From assembly GCF_020443705.1 (NCBI RefSeq), contig NZ_JAIZZK010000025.1, positions 1 through 64,000 of the forward strand: DNA of 64,000 bases, written 5' to 3'. Position 1 is the first letter of the stretch. Each line of letters begins with the position of its first letter. The DNA is from Clostridium algoriphilum (GTDB taxonomy: Bacteria; Bacillota; Clostridia; Clostridiales; Clostridiaceae). Below are positions 26,632 to 36,576 of the stretch, piece by piece. The position numbers and the translations under genes were made by a program. A model generated the notes under the pieces. It was not told the DNA's origin and made no database searches. It saw only the letters and a list, made by a program, of their open reading frames with translations.

Positions 26632-28071
26632 ATGTATGATGTAACTATTATTGGTGCTGGTGTTATTGGCTGCTCAATATCAAGAGAGTTATCTAAATAT
26701 AATTTAAAAACATGTGTAATTGAAAGATCTAGTGATGTTGCTTCTGGTACTACAAAGGCAAATAGCGCGATTGTTCATGGAGGGTTCGATGCTAACCCAA
26801 GCACTCTCAAAGGAAAATTAAACGCAAAAGGAAATGCAATGTTTACTGATCTTGCTAAGGAATTAGATTTCCCCTTTAAAAGGAATGGTTCTTTGGTTTT
26901 GTGCTTTGACAAAAAAAATATGGTAGATCTTAAACATTTACTCGAGCAAGGTGAAGAAAATGGGGTTCCTGATTTAGTTATTCTTGATGGTGATCAAGTT
27001 AGAGGAATGGAACCTAATGTAACAGAGAAATGCGTTGGTGCCTTAGATTCTCCAACAGGTGGAATAGTTTGTCCGTACGAAATGACTATAGCTATGGCTG
27101 AAAACGCATATAGCAACGGTGTTGAATTTATATTTGAAACTGAGGTGAAAAATATAGAAAAGAATCCAAGTAGTTATGTTATAAAGACTAATAAGGGTGA
27201 TATTGAAACAAGACTAATAATAAATGCAGCAGGTTTATATTCAGGAGAAATTAATAATATGGTTAGCAATAACAAGATTGATATAGTTCCAAGACGAGGA
27301 GAATATGTTTTATTCGACAGAACTGCAGGAGATTTAATAAAAAAGACTATTTTTCAACTTCCAACTAAACTTGGAAAAGGAGTTCTAGTTACCCCTACTG
27401 TAGATGGTAACCTTTTGATTGGACCTAATGCTGTTGATTTAGAAGATAAAACTAATCTTTATACAACTCGCGAGGGTATTGATGATATCGTTTCAAAAGC
27501 TCAATTAAGCATTGAAATGCCATTTCCTATGAATATGGTTATAACTTCTTTCTCAGGTAATAGAGCGACAACTAAATTAGACGATTTTATTATAGAAGAA
27601 GCGAGTGACGCTAAAAACTTTATTAATGTAGCAGCAATAGCCTCTCCAGGTCTTAGCAGTGCTCCAAGTATTGCTACAATGGTAGTGGATATGGTAAATG
27701 AAAAATTAGTTCCTTCAAGGAATGAGAAATTCAACCCAATAAGAAAAGGTATAAGAAAATTCAGAGAAATGTCTAATGAAGAGCGAAAAGAAATAATTAA
27801 GGAAATCCCTGAATATGGAACAGTTATATGTAGATGTGAAACTGTAACAGAAGGTGAAATATTAGATTCTATAAGAAGACCACTTGGAGCAAAAACACTT
27901 GATGGGGTTAAGCTTCGTACAAGAGCTGGAATGGGTAGATGTCAATCTGGTTTCTGTTCAACAAGAGTTGTAGACATTCTATCAAAAGAACTTAATATAC
28001 CAAGGTGTGAAGTTACAAAATCAGGTGGAAATTCTATCTTATTAACTGGTAAAAGTAAAGAATCTTTATAA
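26632..28071 (+). CDS. anaerobic glycerol-3-phosphate dehydrogenase-type FAD protein with BFD [2Fe-2S] domain
   Basis: A 479-residue DAO-fold flavoprotein: dinucleotide motif IGAGVIGCSISREL, then ASGTTKANSAIVHGGFD as in GlpA/GlpD. The C-terminal ~90 residues are a BFD-like domain with cysteines C-x-C-x34-C-x4-C (ICRCE ... GRCQSGFC), likely ligating an iron-sulfur cluster. It probably oxidises glycerol-3-phosphate to DHAP, passing electrons to the next two gene products. AGGAGG lies 8 bases before ATG 26632. It heads a three-gene set within the glycerol cluster; symbol glpA is plausible but not asserted. Confidence 0.85.
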   Translation: MYDVTIIGAGVIGCSISRELSKYNLKTCVIERSSDVASGTTKANSAIVHGGFDANPSTLKGKLNAKGNAMFTDLAKELDFPFKRNGSLVLCFDKKNMVDLKHLLEQGEENGVPDLVILDGDQVRGMEPNVTEKCVGALDSPTGGIVCPYEMTIAMAENAYSNGVEFIFETEVKNIEKNPSSYVIKTNKGDIETRLIINAAGLYSGEINNMVSNNKIDIVPRRGEYVLFDRTAGDLIKKTIFQLPTKLGKGVLVTPTVDGNLLIGPNAVDLEDKTNLYTTREGIDDIVSKAQLSIEMPFPMNMVITSFSGNRATTKLDDFIIEEASDAKNFINVAAIASPGLSSAPSIATMVVDMVNEKLVPSRNEKFNPIRKGIRKFREMSNEERKEIIKEIPEYGTVICRCETVTEGEILDSIRRPLGAKTLDGVKLRTRAGMGRCQSGFCSTRVVDILSKELNIPRCEVTKSGGNSILLTGKSKESL

Positions 28072-28086
28072 ATTGGAGGAATATAT

Positions 28087-29346
28087 ATGCAAGAATATGA
28101 TTTAATCATAATTGGTGGAGGTCCTGCAGGACTTGCAGCTGCCGTTTCTGCAAAGGAGCAAGGAATAGACAATATTTTAATTATAGAAAGAGATAATCAA
28201 TTAGGTGGTATTCTAAATCAATGTATTCATAATGGTTTTGGTTTGCATACATTTAAAGAAGAACTTACTGGTCCTGAGTATTCACAACGCTTTATTGATA
28301 AGGTTATTGATCTTAAAATTGAGTATAAGCTAAGTACAATGGTTTTAGATGTAAATGATAATAAGCAAGTTACCGCTGTAAATACAGTAGATGGAATTTT
28401 AGAACTTCATGCGAAAGCAATTATACTTGCAATGGGCTGTCGTGAAAGACCAAGAGGAGCCTTAAACATACCAGGAGCAAGATGTGCAGGTATATATACC
28501 GCAGGAACTGCTCAAAAATATGTTAATGTTGAAGGTTTAATGCCAGGCACAGAAGTTGTAATACTTGGTTCCGGAGATATCGGACTTATAATGGCAAGAC
28601 GTATGACTCTTGAGGGTGCAAAGGTTAAGGCTTGTGTAGAATTGATGCCTCATTCAAGTGGACTTAAGAGAAATATTGTACAGTGCTTAGATGATTTTGA
28701 TATACCTTTAAAATTAAGCACTACTATAACAAATATACATGGTCATGACAGACTTGAAGGTGTTACTATAGCTAAGGTGGACGAGCACAGAAAGCCAATT
28801 AAGGGAACTGAGGAGTATATTGCTTGTGATACATTACTTTTATCTGTTGGCCTTCTTCCTGAGAATGAACTTTCTAGGAAAGCAAATGTTACATTGAATA
28901 AAGTTACTGGTGGTCCTGTTGTAGATGAAAGTATGCAGACAAGCATCCCTGGAATATTTACATGTGGTAATGTTCTTCATGTTCATGATTTAGTAGATAA
29001 CGTAACCACTGAAAGTTACACTGCTGGTAGAAATGCTGCAGATAGCATAAAGGGAATTTATCACGCTGGAAAAATTATTGATGTATTTGCAACAGCTGGA
29101 GTTAGGTATACTGTACCAAGCACTATCAATCCAGAAAACATTGGTAATGGAATAGATGTTAGGTTTAGAGTCGGGGAAGTTCATAAAGCTGCTTATATTT
29201 CTGTTTACTTCGATGACGTTCGCGAAATGCATTTAAAGAAAAAGATACTTACACCAGGTGAAATGGAAAGTATAAAGCTAACTAAAGCAATCTTTGATAA
29301 ATATAATGACTGCAAGAAAATTACTATTAAAGTTGAAAAGGAGTAG
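28087..29346 (+). CDS. FAD/NAD(P)-dependent oxidoreductase paired with the glycerol-3-phosphate dehydrogenase
   Basis: A 419-residue pyridine nucleotide-disulfide oxidoreductase-fold protein. N-terminal IIIGGGPAGLAAAVSAKEQG binds FAD; a second dinucleotide motif VILGSGDIGLIMARRM is around residue 160; GCRERPRGALNIPG and the C-terminal GIFTCGNVLHVHD fit the family. It has no redox-active CxxxxC pair. It probably relays electrons from the preceding flavoprotein to NAD(P)+ or a carrier. It starts 15 bases after the first gene and 6 bases before DUF1667, so it is clearly cotranscribed. Confidence 0.82.
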   Translation: MQEYDLIIIGGGPAGLAAAVSAKEQGIDNILIIERDNQLGGILNQCIHNGFGLHTFKEELTGPEYSQRFIDKVIDLKIEYKLSTMVLDVNDNKQVTAVNTVDGILELHAKAIILAMGCRERPRGALNIPGARCAGIYTAGTAQKYVNVEGLMPGTEVVILGSGDIGLIMARRMTLEGAKVKACVELMPHSSGLKRNIVQCLDDFDIPLKLSTTITNIHGHDRLEGVTIAKVDEHRKPIKGTEEYIACDTLLLSVGLLPENELSRKANVTLNKVTGGPVVDESMQTSIPGIFTCGNVLHVHDLVDNVTTESYTAGRNAADSIKGIYHAGKIIDVFATAGVRYTVPSTINPENIGNGIDVRFRVGEVHKAAYISVYFDDVREMHLKKKILTPGEMESIKLTKAIFDKYNDCKKITIKVEKE

Positions 29347-29352
29347 TAAATT

Positions 29353-29718
29353 ATGAGTACAAGGGAATTGACGTGCATAGGCTGTCCAATAGGTTGTGCT
29401 CTCGTAGTAGAACTTAATGGCAAAGAAGTTATAAGTGTATCCGGAAACAGTTGTAAAATTGGTGAGAACTATGGCAAGAAAGAATGTACCAATCCAACTA
29501 GAGTCGTTACTTCATCTGTTTTAGTTTCTGGTGGAGATTCTGCAGTGTGTCCTGTAAAAACTGAGCAAGATATACCAAAAAAACTAATCTATGCCTGTGT
29601 TAAAGAATTAAAAGACGTTGTAGTAAAAGCCCCTATTTCTATAGGTGATGTGATACTTAAAAATGTACTTAACACAGGAGTAAATATTATAGCTACCAAG
29701 AATGTTAACGTGGTATAA
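29353..29718 (+). CDS. DUF1667 cysteine-rich protein
   Basis: A 121-residue protein of the DUF1667 family, regularly found behind the two FAD proteins above. Cysteines are arranged as CIGCPIGC near residue 8, then GNSCK, KKEC and VCPV, suggesting an iron-sulfur cluster and an electron-transfer role in the glycerol-3-phosphate dehydrogenase complex; that role is inference from conserved linkage. AAGGAG overlaps the end of the previous gene. Confidence 0.82.
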   Translation: MSTRELTCIGCPIGCALVVELNGKEVISVSGNSCKIGENYGKKECTNPTRVVTSSVLVSGGDSAVCPVKTEQDIPKKLIYACVKELKDVVVKAPISIGDVILKNVLNTGVNIIATKNVNVV

Positions 29719-29776
29719 TAGTAATTGCAAATCAATATACTAATTTTGATTTGGAACAATCTGATCAAGAAGAATT

Positions 29777-29808
29777 CACGATATTATTCAATTTAATATC
29801 GTGTTTTT
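29777..29808 (+). terminator. terminator between DUF1667 and glpK
   Basis: Perfect 10-base arms CACGATATTA / TAATATCGTG with TTTTT following. It could end the first operon or act as a second GlpP-sensitive attenuator in front of glpK. A weaker inverted repeat AAATCAA / TTGATTT lies just upstream (about 29728-29754). Confidence 0.82.
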
Positions 29809-29812
29809 ATAA

Positions 29813-31354
<1,542 letters not shown>

Positions 31355-31365
31355 GATAACTTTAA

Positions 31366-31398
31366 GGAATGTGTTGATATGTAAAATCAATACATTCC
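31366..31398 (+). other. hairpin between glpK and glpF
   Basis: Thirteen-base arms GGAATGTGTTGAT / ATCAATACATTCC pair with one wobble around 7 bases. There is no T-run, so it is more likely an mRNA processing or stability element than a terminator. Confidence 0.45.
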
Positions 31399-31434
31399 GT
31401 TGATAAAATATTTATTAATCAGGAGGAAAATAAA

Positions 31435-32142
31435 ATGGATACAAAATTATTAGCTGAATTTTTTGGTACTATGATACTTATTCTTTTAGGTGACGGTGTA
31501 GTTGCTGGCGTTGTATTGAACAAAAGTAAAGCTCAAAATGGTGGATGGATGGTAATTGCATCTGGTTGGGCAATGGCAGTTATGATTCCAGCATTCATTT
31601 TTGGGGCAATGAGTGGTGCTCACTTTAATCCAGCACTTACTATAGCCTTAGCTGTAGTTGGGAAATTTCCATGGTCTGAAGTTCCTGGCTATATTATAGC
31701 TCAAATGTTAGGAGCAATGGCTGGAGCTACACTAGTATGGCTTGCATACTTAGAACACTGGAAAGTAACAGATGATAAGCCAGGAAAACTCGCAATATTT
31801 TGTACAGGACCAGCAATAAGAAAATATTCCTCCAATTTTATAACTGAGGTAATTGGAACATTTGTATTAGTTTTTGTTATTTTAGGTATAGGTGGAGTAA
31901 AAGCCGCTGATGGAATACCAACATTTGTTGTTGGCGGATTAATTTTAGCTTTAGGACTTTCTTTAGGTGGACCAACGGGATATGCTATTAACCCTGCAAG
32001 AGATTTAGGACCAAGAATTGCCCATGCAATATTACCAATAGCTGGTAAAGGTGATTCTGATTGGTCATATTCATGGATTCCAGTATTTGCACCAATAGTT
32101 GGAGGAGTATTAGCATCATTACTTTATGTAGCAATATTTTAA
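31435..32142 (+). CDS. glpF: glycerol uptake facilitator
   Basis: A 235-residue aquaglyceroporin of the MIP family with six membrane helices. The two NPA boxes are SGAHFNPALTIA and YAINPARDLGPR; Asp after the second NPAR is typical of glycerol-permeable members. It lets glycerol diffuse in to GlpK. AGGAGG precedes ATG 31435. The gene order (facilitator after kinase) is the reverse of B. subtilis glpFK. Confidence 0.95.
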   Translation: MDTKLLAEFFGTMILILLGDGVVAGVVLNKSKAQNGGWMVIASGWAMAVMIPAFIFGAMSGAHFNPALTIALAVVGKFPWSEVPGYIIAQMLGAMAGATLVWLAYLEHWKVTDDKPGKLAIFCTGPAIRKYSSNFITEVIGTFVLVFVILGIGGVKAADGIPTFVVGGLILALGLSLGGPTGYAINPARDLGPRIAHAILPIAGKGDSDWSYSWIPVFAPIVGGVLASLLYVAIF

Positions 32143-32182
32143 TATAATAAATAAATTATTAATATAGGGTATTAATAAAATA

Positions 32183-32218
32183 AAAACATTCAATATGTAT
32201 TTTAATATTGGATGTTTT
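32183..32218. terminator. terminator of glpF
   Basis: AAAACATTCAATAT pairs with ATATTGGATGTTTT with one wobble and is followed by T. It lies 40 bases beyond glpF and just beyond the convergent pyk 3' end, so it may serve both. Confidence 0.75.
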
Positions 32219-32244
32219 TATCTTTGCAACAAAATTATCTCCAC

Positions 32245-33663
32245 CTATACTTCTTGTATTTTCATCATATTGGTAGTACCAGACTGTCCAACAGGTATCC
32301 CTGCTGCAATTATGACAACGTCACCTTTTTTTATATATCCTGCATTTAAGCATTTTTCCACTGCATCCGCCATTAATTCATCTGTAGAAGTTAACTTTAT
32401 TGAAATAATAGTCTGCAATCCAAAACTAATGGATAGACTCCTTGCAACTTATTTGCTAGGTGTTACAGCAATAATTGGACACCTTGGTCTGTATTTTGAT
32501 ACCATTCTAGCAGTATGACCACTTTGAGTTGCTGTTATTATTGCTGATACCTTTAATTCATCTGCTGTGGTACATGTAGCAAGACTTATAGCATTGGATA
32601 TGTTACTAAGAGATCCATATCTTATTTCATTTAAAGCGGATCTAAAGTCAATATTTGACTCTGCTTCAATGGCTATCTTAGACATTGTTAAAGCAGCCTC
32701 CAATGGATAGTCACCATTAGCACTTTCACCACTAAGCATGATTGCATCAGTACCATCAAAAATAGCATTTGCTATGTCTGAAGCTTCAGCTCTAGTAGGT
32801 CTTGGATTTCTAATCATAGAATCTAACATCTGGGTTGCAGTTATAACAGGTTTACCAACCTTATTACATTTATGTATTATCATTTTTTGAACTATAGGAA
32901 CCTTTTGAATTGGTATTTCAACCCCCATATCTCCTCTAGCAACCATAATACCATCAGAAACCTCTATTATAGAATCTATGTTATCTACGCCTTCTTGTGT
33001 TTCAATTTTTGATATTATCTGGATGTATTCGCCACCATTTGCATTAAGTATCTTTCTAACATCTAACACATCGTCTGCTTTTCTTATGAAAGAAGCGGCT
33101 ACGATATCAACCCCTTGTTCACATCCAAATATTAAATCTAATTTGTCTTTGTCAGTTACTGCAGGAAGACCAATAGATACGTTTGGAACATTTATCCCCT
33201 TATGATTTCCTATATAACCAGAATTTACAGCTGTGCAATTTATTTCAGTGCCTTCAATTGAATTAATTTTAAATTCAAGAAGACCGTCATCCACAAGAAT
33301 TGTACCATTCGCCTTAAGGTCATGGCAAAGAGATTCATAAGAAACAGAACATCTCTCTTTATTTCCTAGTATCTCTTTACTACAACTAAAGGTGAATTTC
33401 TGTCCTTTATCAATTAAGACCTTATCCCCACTAAAATTGTGAGTTCTAATTTTAGGGCCTTTAATATCAAGCATTATAGCAACGGATTTATTAAGTTCCT
33501 CCCTAAGATTTTTTATAAGATCAATTTTTATTTTATGATCCTCATGTGTACCATGTGAAAAATTAAGTCTAGTAACATTCATTCCTATATCCATGAGTTT
33601 TGTCAACATCTTTTTACTATCGCTAGCAGGGCCAATTGTGAAAATCATTTTTGTTCTTTGCAT
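32245..33663 (-). pseudogene. pyk: pyruvate kinase interrupted by an in-frame TAA
   Basis: Residues 1-404 read as a normal pyruvate kinase: MQRTKMIFTIGPAS, LNFSHGTHEDH, IMVARGDMGVEIP, TATQMLDSM, and the start of the C-domain ATQSGHTARMVSKYRPRCPIIAVTPSK. A TAA at 32451-32449 follows. The same frame continues without shift as VARSLSISFGLQ ... STDELMADAVEKCLNAGYIKKGDVVIIAAGIP to TAG 32247-32245. The whole would be 472 residues, the usual length. One base change (AAA or GAA to TAA) explains it. If untranslated, the last ~67 residues of the C-domain are lost; the active-site A/B domains stay. AAGGGGA precedes ATG 33663. Confidence 0.9.
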
Positions 33664-34041
33664 AATTAATATCCCCTTTGCTGTTTAAGTTAATTCGGAA
33701 ACTCTCGTTCCTACGGATTTGAAAAGTTACTAAAATATAATAATGCATCAAAAAAACATAGTTATATGTCACATAGAAAAAGAGACTAAACTAGCTTATG
33801 CTAATAGTATTTATCTCTAGTATCTCTAGTATTTACAATTTTTCTAATTTTATTACTTTGCTACTTTACAAATCTCGATTTTATGGTTTTATAAAACTTG
33901 GTACTATTGAATTTGATGGTATCACAAAAATGTTCTTTGGTGCACGAGCAGTAAATTACATATTATTTTAAATAAAATGATCACTATCTCAACCACTCGA
34001 ATATGATAACACGTAGTTAATAATATGCATGGAGGTTTGAA
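33664..34041. other. intergenic region between pyk and cotJA
   Basis: AT-rich divergent spacer. It holds the pyk and cotJA ribosome binding sites and a short direct repeat (TATCTCTAG twice, about 33810-33828). No convincing sigma-A pair was found for pyk. cotJ genes are usually controlled by sporulation sigma factors, whose boxes I could not place with confidence. Confidence 0.4.
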
Positions 34042-34299
34042 TTGGAACAAAATGAAAACAAAAAAAAGATAGCAGAATATTCGACAATGAATAATTGTAT
34101 TCCACAAGAAACTGTAATAAAAAATATCAGATTGGCTGCAGCGTATGTTCCTTACCAGAAGCTTTGCACACTTTTTGCGCCGTTAGAAGCTCTTAAAAGA
34201 GGAACTGCTTTTCCCGAGCTTTATAGTCCGTACAATGGAGAAGACAAAAATCACAGTCCATTACAATCAAGTAAAAAGGGGAGAACCTATGGAGAATAA
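34042..34299 (+). CDS. cotJA: spore coat associated protein CotJA
   Basis: An 85-residue protein with the CotJA signature: IRLAAAYVPYQKLCTLFAPLEALKRGTAFPELY (residues ~29-61) and a polar tail. It is needed with CotJC for inner coat assembly in B. subtilis. The start is TTG 34042 with GGAGG six bases upstream; no earlier ATG fits. It overlaps cotJB by 11 bases. Confidence 0.92.
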   Translation: MEQNENKKKIAEYSTMNNCIPQETVIKNIRLAAAYVPYQKLCTLFAPLEALKRGTAFPELYSPYNGEDKNHSPLQSSKKGRTYGE

Positions 34300-34567
34300 A
34301 ATGGAGCTTTTGAAACTAATTGTCGCTTCAGAGTTTATGAAAGAAGACTTGGCTTTATATCTTAATACGCATCCAATGGATCAAGAGGCTATTGCAAAGT
34401 ACAATTTTTACGTAATGGAATCAAAGGGATTAAAAGAAAGCTATGAGATGAATTACGGAATGTTATCTGAACACAATTCTTTGAGCCCTTATCCATGGCA
34501 GTGGATAAATAATCCATGGCCTTGGGAAAGTGATGCTAATTTCGATTTTAAAAAGAAGGGGATGTAA
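34289..34567 (+). CDS. cotJB: spore coat protein CotJB
   Basis: A 92-residue CotJB protein: MELLKLIVASEFMKEDLALYLNTHPMD, then AKYNFYVMESKGLKESYE and the Trp/Pro-rich end PWQWINNPWPWE typical of the family. The start is ATG 34289 with AAGGGGAG upstream; a longer frame from 34235 lies inside cotJA. It overlaps cotJA and is 3 bases before cotJC. Confidence 0.92.
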   Translation: MENKMELLKLIVASEFMKEDLALYLNTHPMDQEAIAKYNFYVMESKGLKESYEMNYGMLSEHNSLSPYPWQWINNPWPWESDANFDFKKKGM

Positions 34568-34570
34568 TAT

Positions 34571-35152
34571 ATGTGGACATACGATAAGTTCTTACAGTAT
34601 CCAGTAAAAATCAAAAATCCAAATCCTGAAATGGCAAAAATTATTATTACTCAATATGGTGGACCAGATGGTGAATTAGGTGCCTCATTAAGATATCTAA
34701 GTCAACGATTTTCAATGATTACTCCTCAAGCAATATCAACATGTAATGATATTGGTACAGAAGAATTGGCTCATTTAGAAATGGTTGGCGCAATGGTAAG
34801 GCAATTGATGAAAGGTGCCAGTCTTGAAGAAATTGAAAAAGGTGGTATGGCAGGCTATTATGTAGACCATGGTAGAGGTGTATACCCTGTAAGTTCTGCA
34901 GGTGTTCCATTTAATGCTTCGTATATTCAATCAAAGGGAGATCCAATTGTAGATCTTACTGAAAATTTAGCTGCAGAACAAAAAGCGAGGGCAACGTATG
35001 AATATCTAATAAATATGGCTGATGATCCTGATGTATTAGAGCCCTTAAAATTTCTACGTGAAAGAGAAATTGTTCATTATCAAAGGTTTGGTGAATCTCT
35101 TAGAATTGTTCAGGATTACTTACAAGAACCTCACCTCTTCACAATGAAATGA
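34571..35152 (+). CDS. cotJC: CotJC, manganese-catalase-like spore coat protein
   Basis: A 193-residue four-helix ferritin-like protein of the Mn-catalase family. Metal-ligand Glu/His segments are visible: GELGASLRYLSQRF, IGTEELAHLEMVG, ENLAAEQKARATYEYL and REREIVHYQRFGESL. It sits in the spore coat and may remove peroxide; the catalytic activity of CotJC proteins is not firmly established. Last gene of cotJABC, followed by a strong bidirectional hairpin. Confidence 0.94.
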   Translation: MWTYDKFLQYPVKIKNPNPEMAKIIITQYGGPDGELGASLRYLSQRFSMITPQAISTCNDIGTEELAHLEMVGAMVRQLMKGASLEEIEKGGMAGYYVDHGRGVYPVSSAGVPFNASYIQSKGDPIVDLTENLAAEQKARATYEYLINMADDPDVLEPLKFLREREIVHYQRFGESLRIVQDYLQEPHLFTMK

Positions 35153-35226
35153 TAAAATAATTAATAATAACAAGTTATATTATTAATGACATAGCAAATA
35201 GCTTTAACAAATTTAAATCAAAAATA

Positions 35227-35262
35227 AATATAGCTGAAGATTAAAATCTTCAGCTATATTTA
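35227..35262. terminator. bidirectional terminator between cotJC and the DUF5661 gene
   Basis: Perfect 17-base arms starting AAATATAGCTGAAGATT meet almost directly (2-base centre). A- and T-rich ends allow termination from both convergent genes. Confidence 0.85.
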
Positions 35263-35288
35263 CCGATTTTTACTCTATTTTTTAAAGT

Positions 35289-35666
35289 TTACTCACCCCA
35301 ATATTTTTCTGCTTCCTCTTCCATTTTATCTAATCTTTTATAATAATCCGGAAATTCATTCAAATGAGCAAGAGCTATTTTACCAGTTAAAATAGGGTCA
35401 TCATTTGTCACATTGGTAAATTTATCCACACTACCATGCTCTAATTCAACATCTAACCCATCTCTAAATTGTTTTACGTCAAACTTATCAAATTTAATAT
35501 TTAAATATTTAGCAACGAATATTGCCTCTTCTGTAGTAAATTTTTTTTCAGAAGAACTTCTTTTGCCAAAAGATCGCGTCATATTGCTAGATATCATTTC
35601 ATTGTTCATCTGCTCATATTGATATATGCTCATAATATTATAAAAATGTGGCCACCTGTAGTACAT
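35289..35666 (-). CDS. DUF5661 family protein
   Basis: A 125-residue cytosolic protein. Residues ~43-125 match the DUF5661 pattern I know from clostridia: FTTEEAIFVAKYLNI, FDVKQFRDGLDVELEHG, NVTNDDPILTGKIALAHLNEFPDYYKRLDKMEEEA. The first ~35 residues are variable, with several Tyr and Met. The function is unknown. GGAGGG precedes ATG 35666. It is monocistronic. Confidence 0.72.
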   Translation of the reverse strand: MYYRWPHFYNIMSIYQYEQMNNEMISSNMTRSFGKRSSSEKKFTTEEAIFVAKYLNIKFDKFDVKQFRDGLDVELEHGSVDKFTNVTNDDPILTGKIALAHLNEFPDYYKRLDKMEEEAEKYWGE

Positions 35667-35755
35667 ATATACCCTCCATAAAAATAAGTGTTATATTATA
35701 TTATGTATAATAAATTATTTTTATACTGAGTTTCGGCCTCTTATAAAGATTATAT

Positions 35756-35839
35756 TAGTGTATGCACTAAGTAAAATGCTTAGTGTATGCACTAAGTAAA
35801 ATGCTTAGTGTATGCACTAAGTAAAATGCTTAGTGTATA
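35756..35839. repeat. 25-bp tandem repeat, three copies plus a partial, at the hisE tail
   Basis: The unit TAGTGTATGCACTAAGTAAAATGCT is 25 bases long, so only its parts are described here: TAGTG, TATGCACTAA, GTAAAATGCT. Identical copies lie at 35756-35780, 35781-35805 and 35806-35830, with a partial at 35831-35839 that holds the hisE stop codon and His codon. Each junction forms CTTAGTG/CACTAAG hairpins, each followed on the minus strand by CATTTTAC. It probably arose by duplication of the hisE 3' end and may serve as weak serial terminators. Confidence 0.9.
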
Positions 35840-36165
35840 CCTTCAATATCTACTCTTTTTTGTTTTTTATTACATATTTTACCGCGTCTTTTTTCAAGCT
35901 CAACCACTACATCCTCTACCTTTATTCCCTTAAGCACCATAAGCACTAATGTATGATAGAATAAATCAGATATCTCTCCAACGGTTTCTTTAGAGTCATC
36001 ATTCTTACTGCTAATTATGACTTCGGCACTTTCTTCTCCTACTTTTTTAAGAATTTTATCTATTCCTTCTTCAAATAAATAACTAGTATATGAACCCTCT
36101 ATAGGGTTTTCTTTTCTCTCTTCGATAATTTTATAAAGTTCTTGTACTACGTTGTTTTCACTCAT
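35830..36165 (-). CDS. hisE: phosphoribosyl-ATP pyrophosphatase
   Basis: A 111-residue MazG-like all-alpha enzyme hydrolysing PR-ATP to [49 protein letters not shown] (metal-binding Glu), [14 protein letters not shown]. It is separate from HisI, 66 bases upstream. Its last codons fall inside the first partial unit of a tandem repeat. Last gene of the his operon. Confidence 0.94.
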   Translation of the reverse strand: MSENNVVQELYKIIEERKENPIEGSYTSYLFEEGIDKILKKVGEESAEVIISSKNDDSKETVGEISDLFYHTLVLMVLKGIKVEDVVVELEKRRGKICNKKQKRVDIEGIH

Positions 36166-36231
36166 TTTGCCATTCTCCTTTTATATTTATTTCATCACTT
36201 TAATTGTACAAATATAGTTTTTAATTTACCT

Positions 36232-36558
36232 TTACTCTTTGATCTTAACTTCCCTATAAAAACAACTTTTGTTTCCTGTATGGCAAGCTGCCCCAGTTTG
36301 CTCTACTTTTAAAAGCAATGTATCACCGTCGCAATCAAATCTTATGTTTTTTACATGTTGAAAATGTCCTGATGTTTCTCCTTTATTCCATAATTTTTGT
36401 CTAGATCTACTAAAGAACCAAGTTGTTCCAGTTTCAATAGTCAGTTTAAAAGATTCCTCGTTCATATATGCAAGCATCAGTACTTCTCCACTACACTCTT
36501 CCTGAATAATTGCAGGTACTAAACCATTATTAAATTGAATTTGCTTTATGTCATCCAT
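36232..36558 (-). CDS. hisI: phosphoribosyl-AMP cyclohydrolase
   Basis: About 108 residues. Metal-dependent enzyme opening the adenine ring of PR-AMP. Motifs: [36 protein letters not shown], and the metal ligands in [25 protein letters not shown] 36558 with GTGGTG upstream is preferred; an in-frame ATG at 36570 directly after hisF is possible and would add four residues. Confidence 0.93.
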   Translation of the reverse strand: MDDIKQIQFNNGLVPAIIQEECSGEVLMLAYMNEESFKLTIETGTTWFFSRSRQKLWNKGETSGHFQHVKNIRFDCDGDTLLLKVEQTGAACHTGNKSCFYREVKIKE

Positions 36559-36576
36559 TATAAACACCACATTTCT

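Noticed and set aside
32195-32518. 107-codon plus-strand ORF
   Set aside because: It lies antisense to the 3' end of pyk, whose frame continues on the minus strand past the internal stop; no ribosome binding site.
33922-34107. 61-codon minus-strand ORF upstream of cotJA
   Set aside because: It overlaps the cotJA start antisense, is Cys/Leu/Ile-rich as expected of chance AT-rich translation, and lacks a ribosome binding site.
35756-35839. CRISPR-like array
   Set aside because: The 25-bp units are directly adjacent with no spacers, and no cas genes are near.
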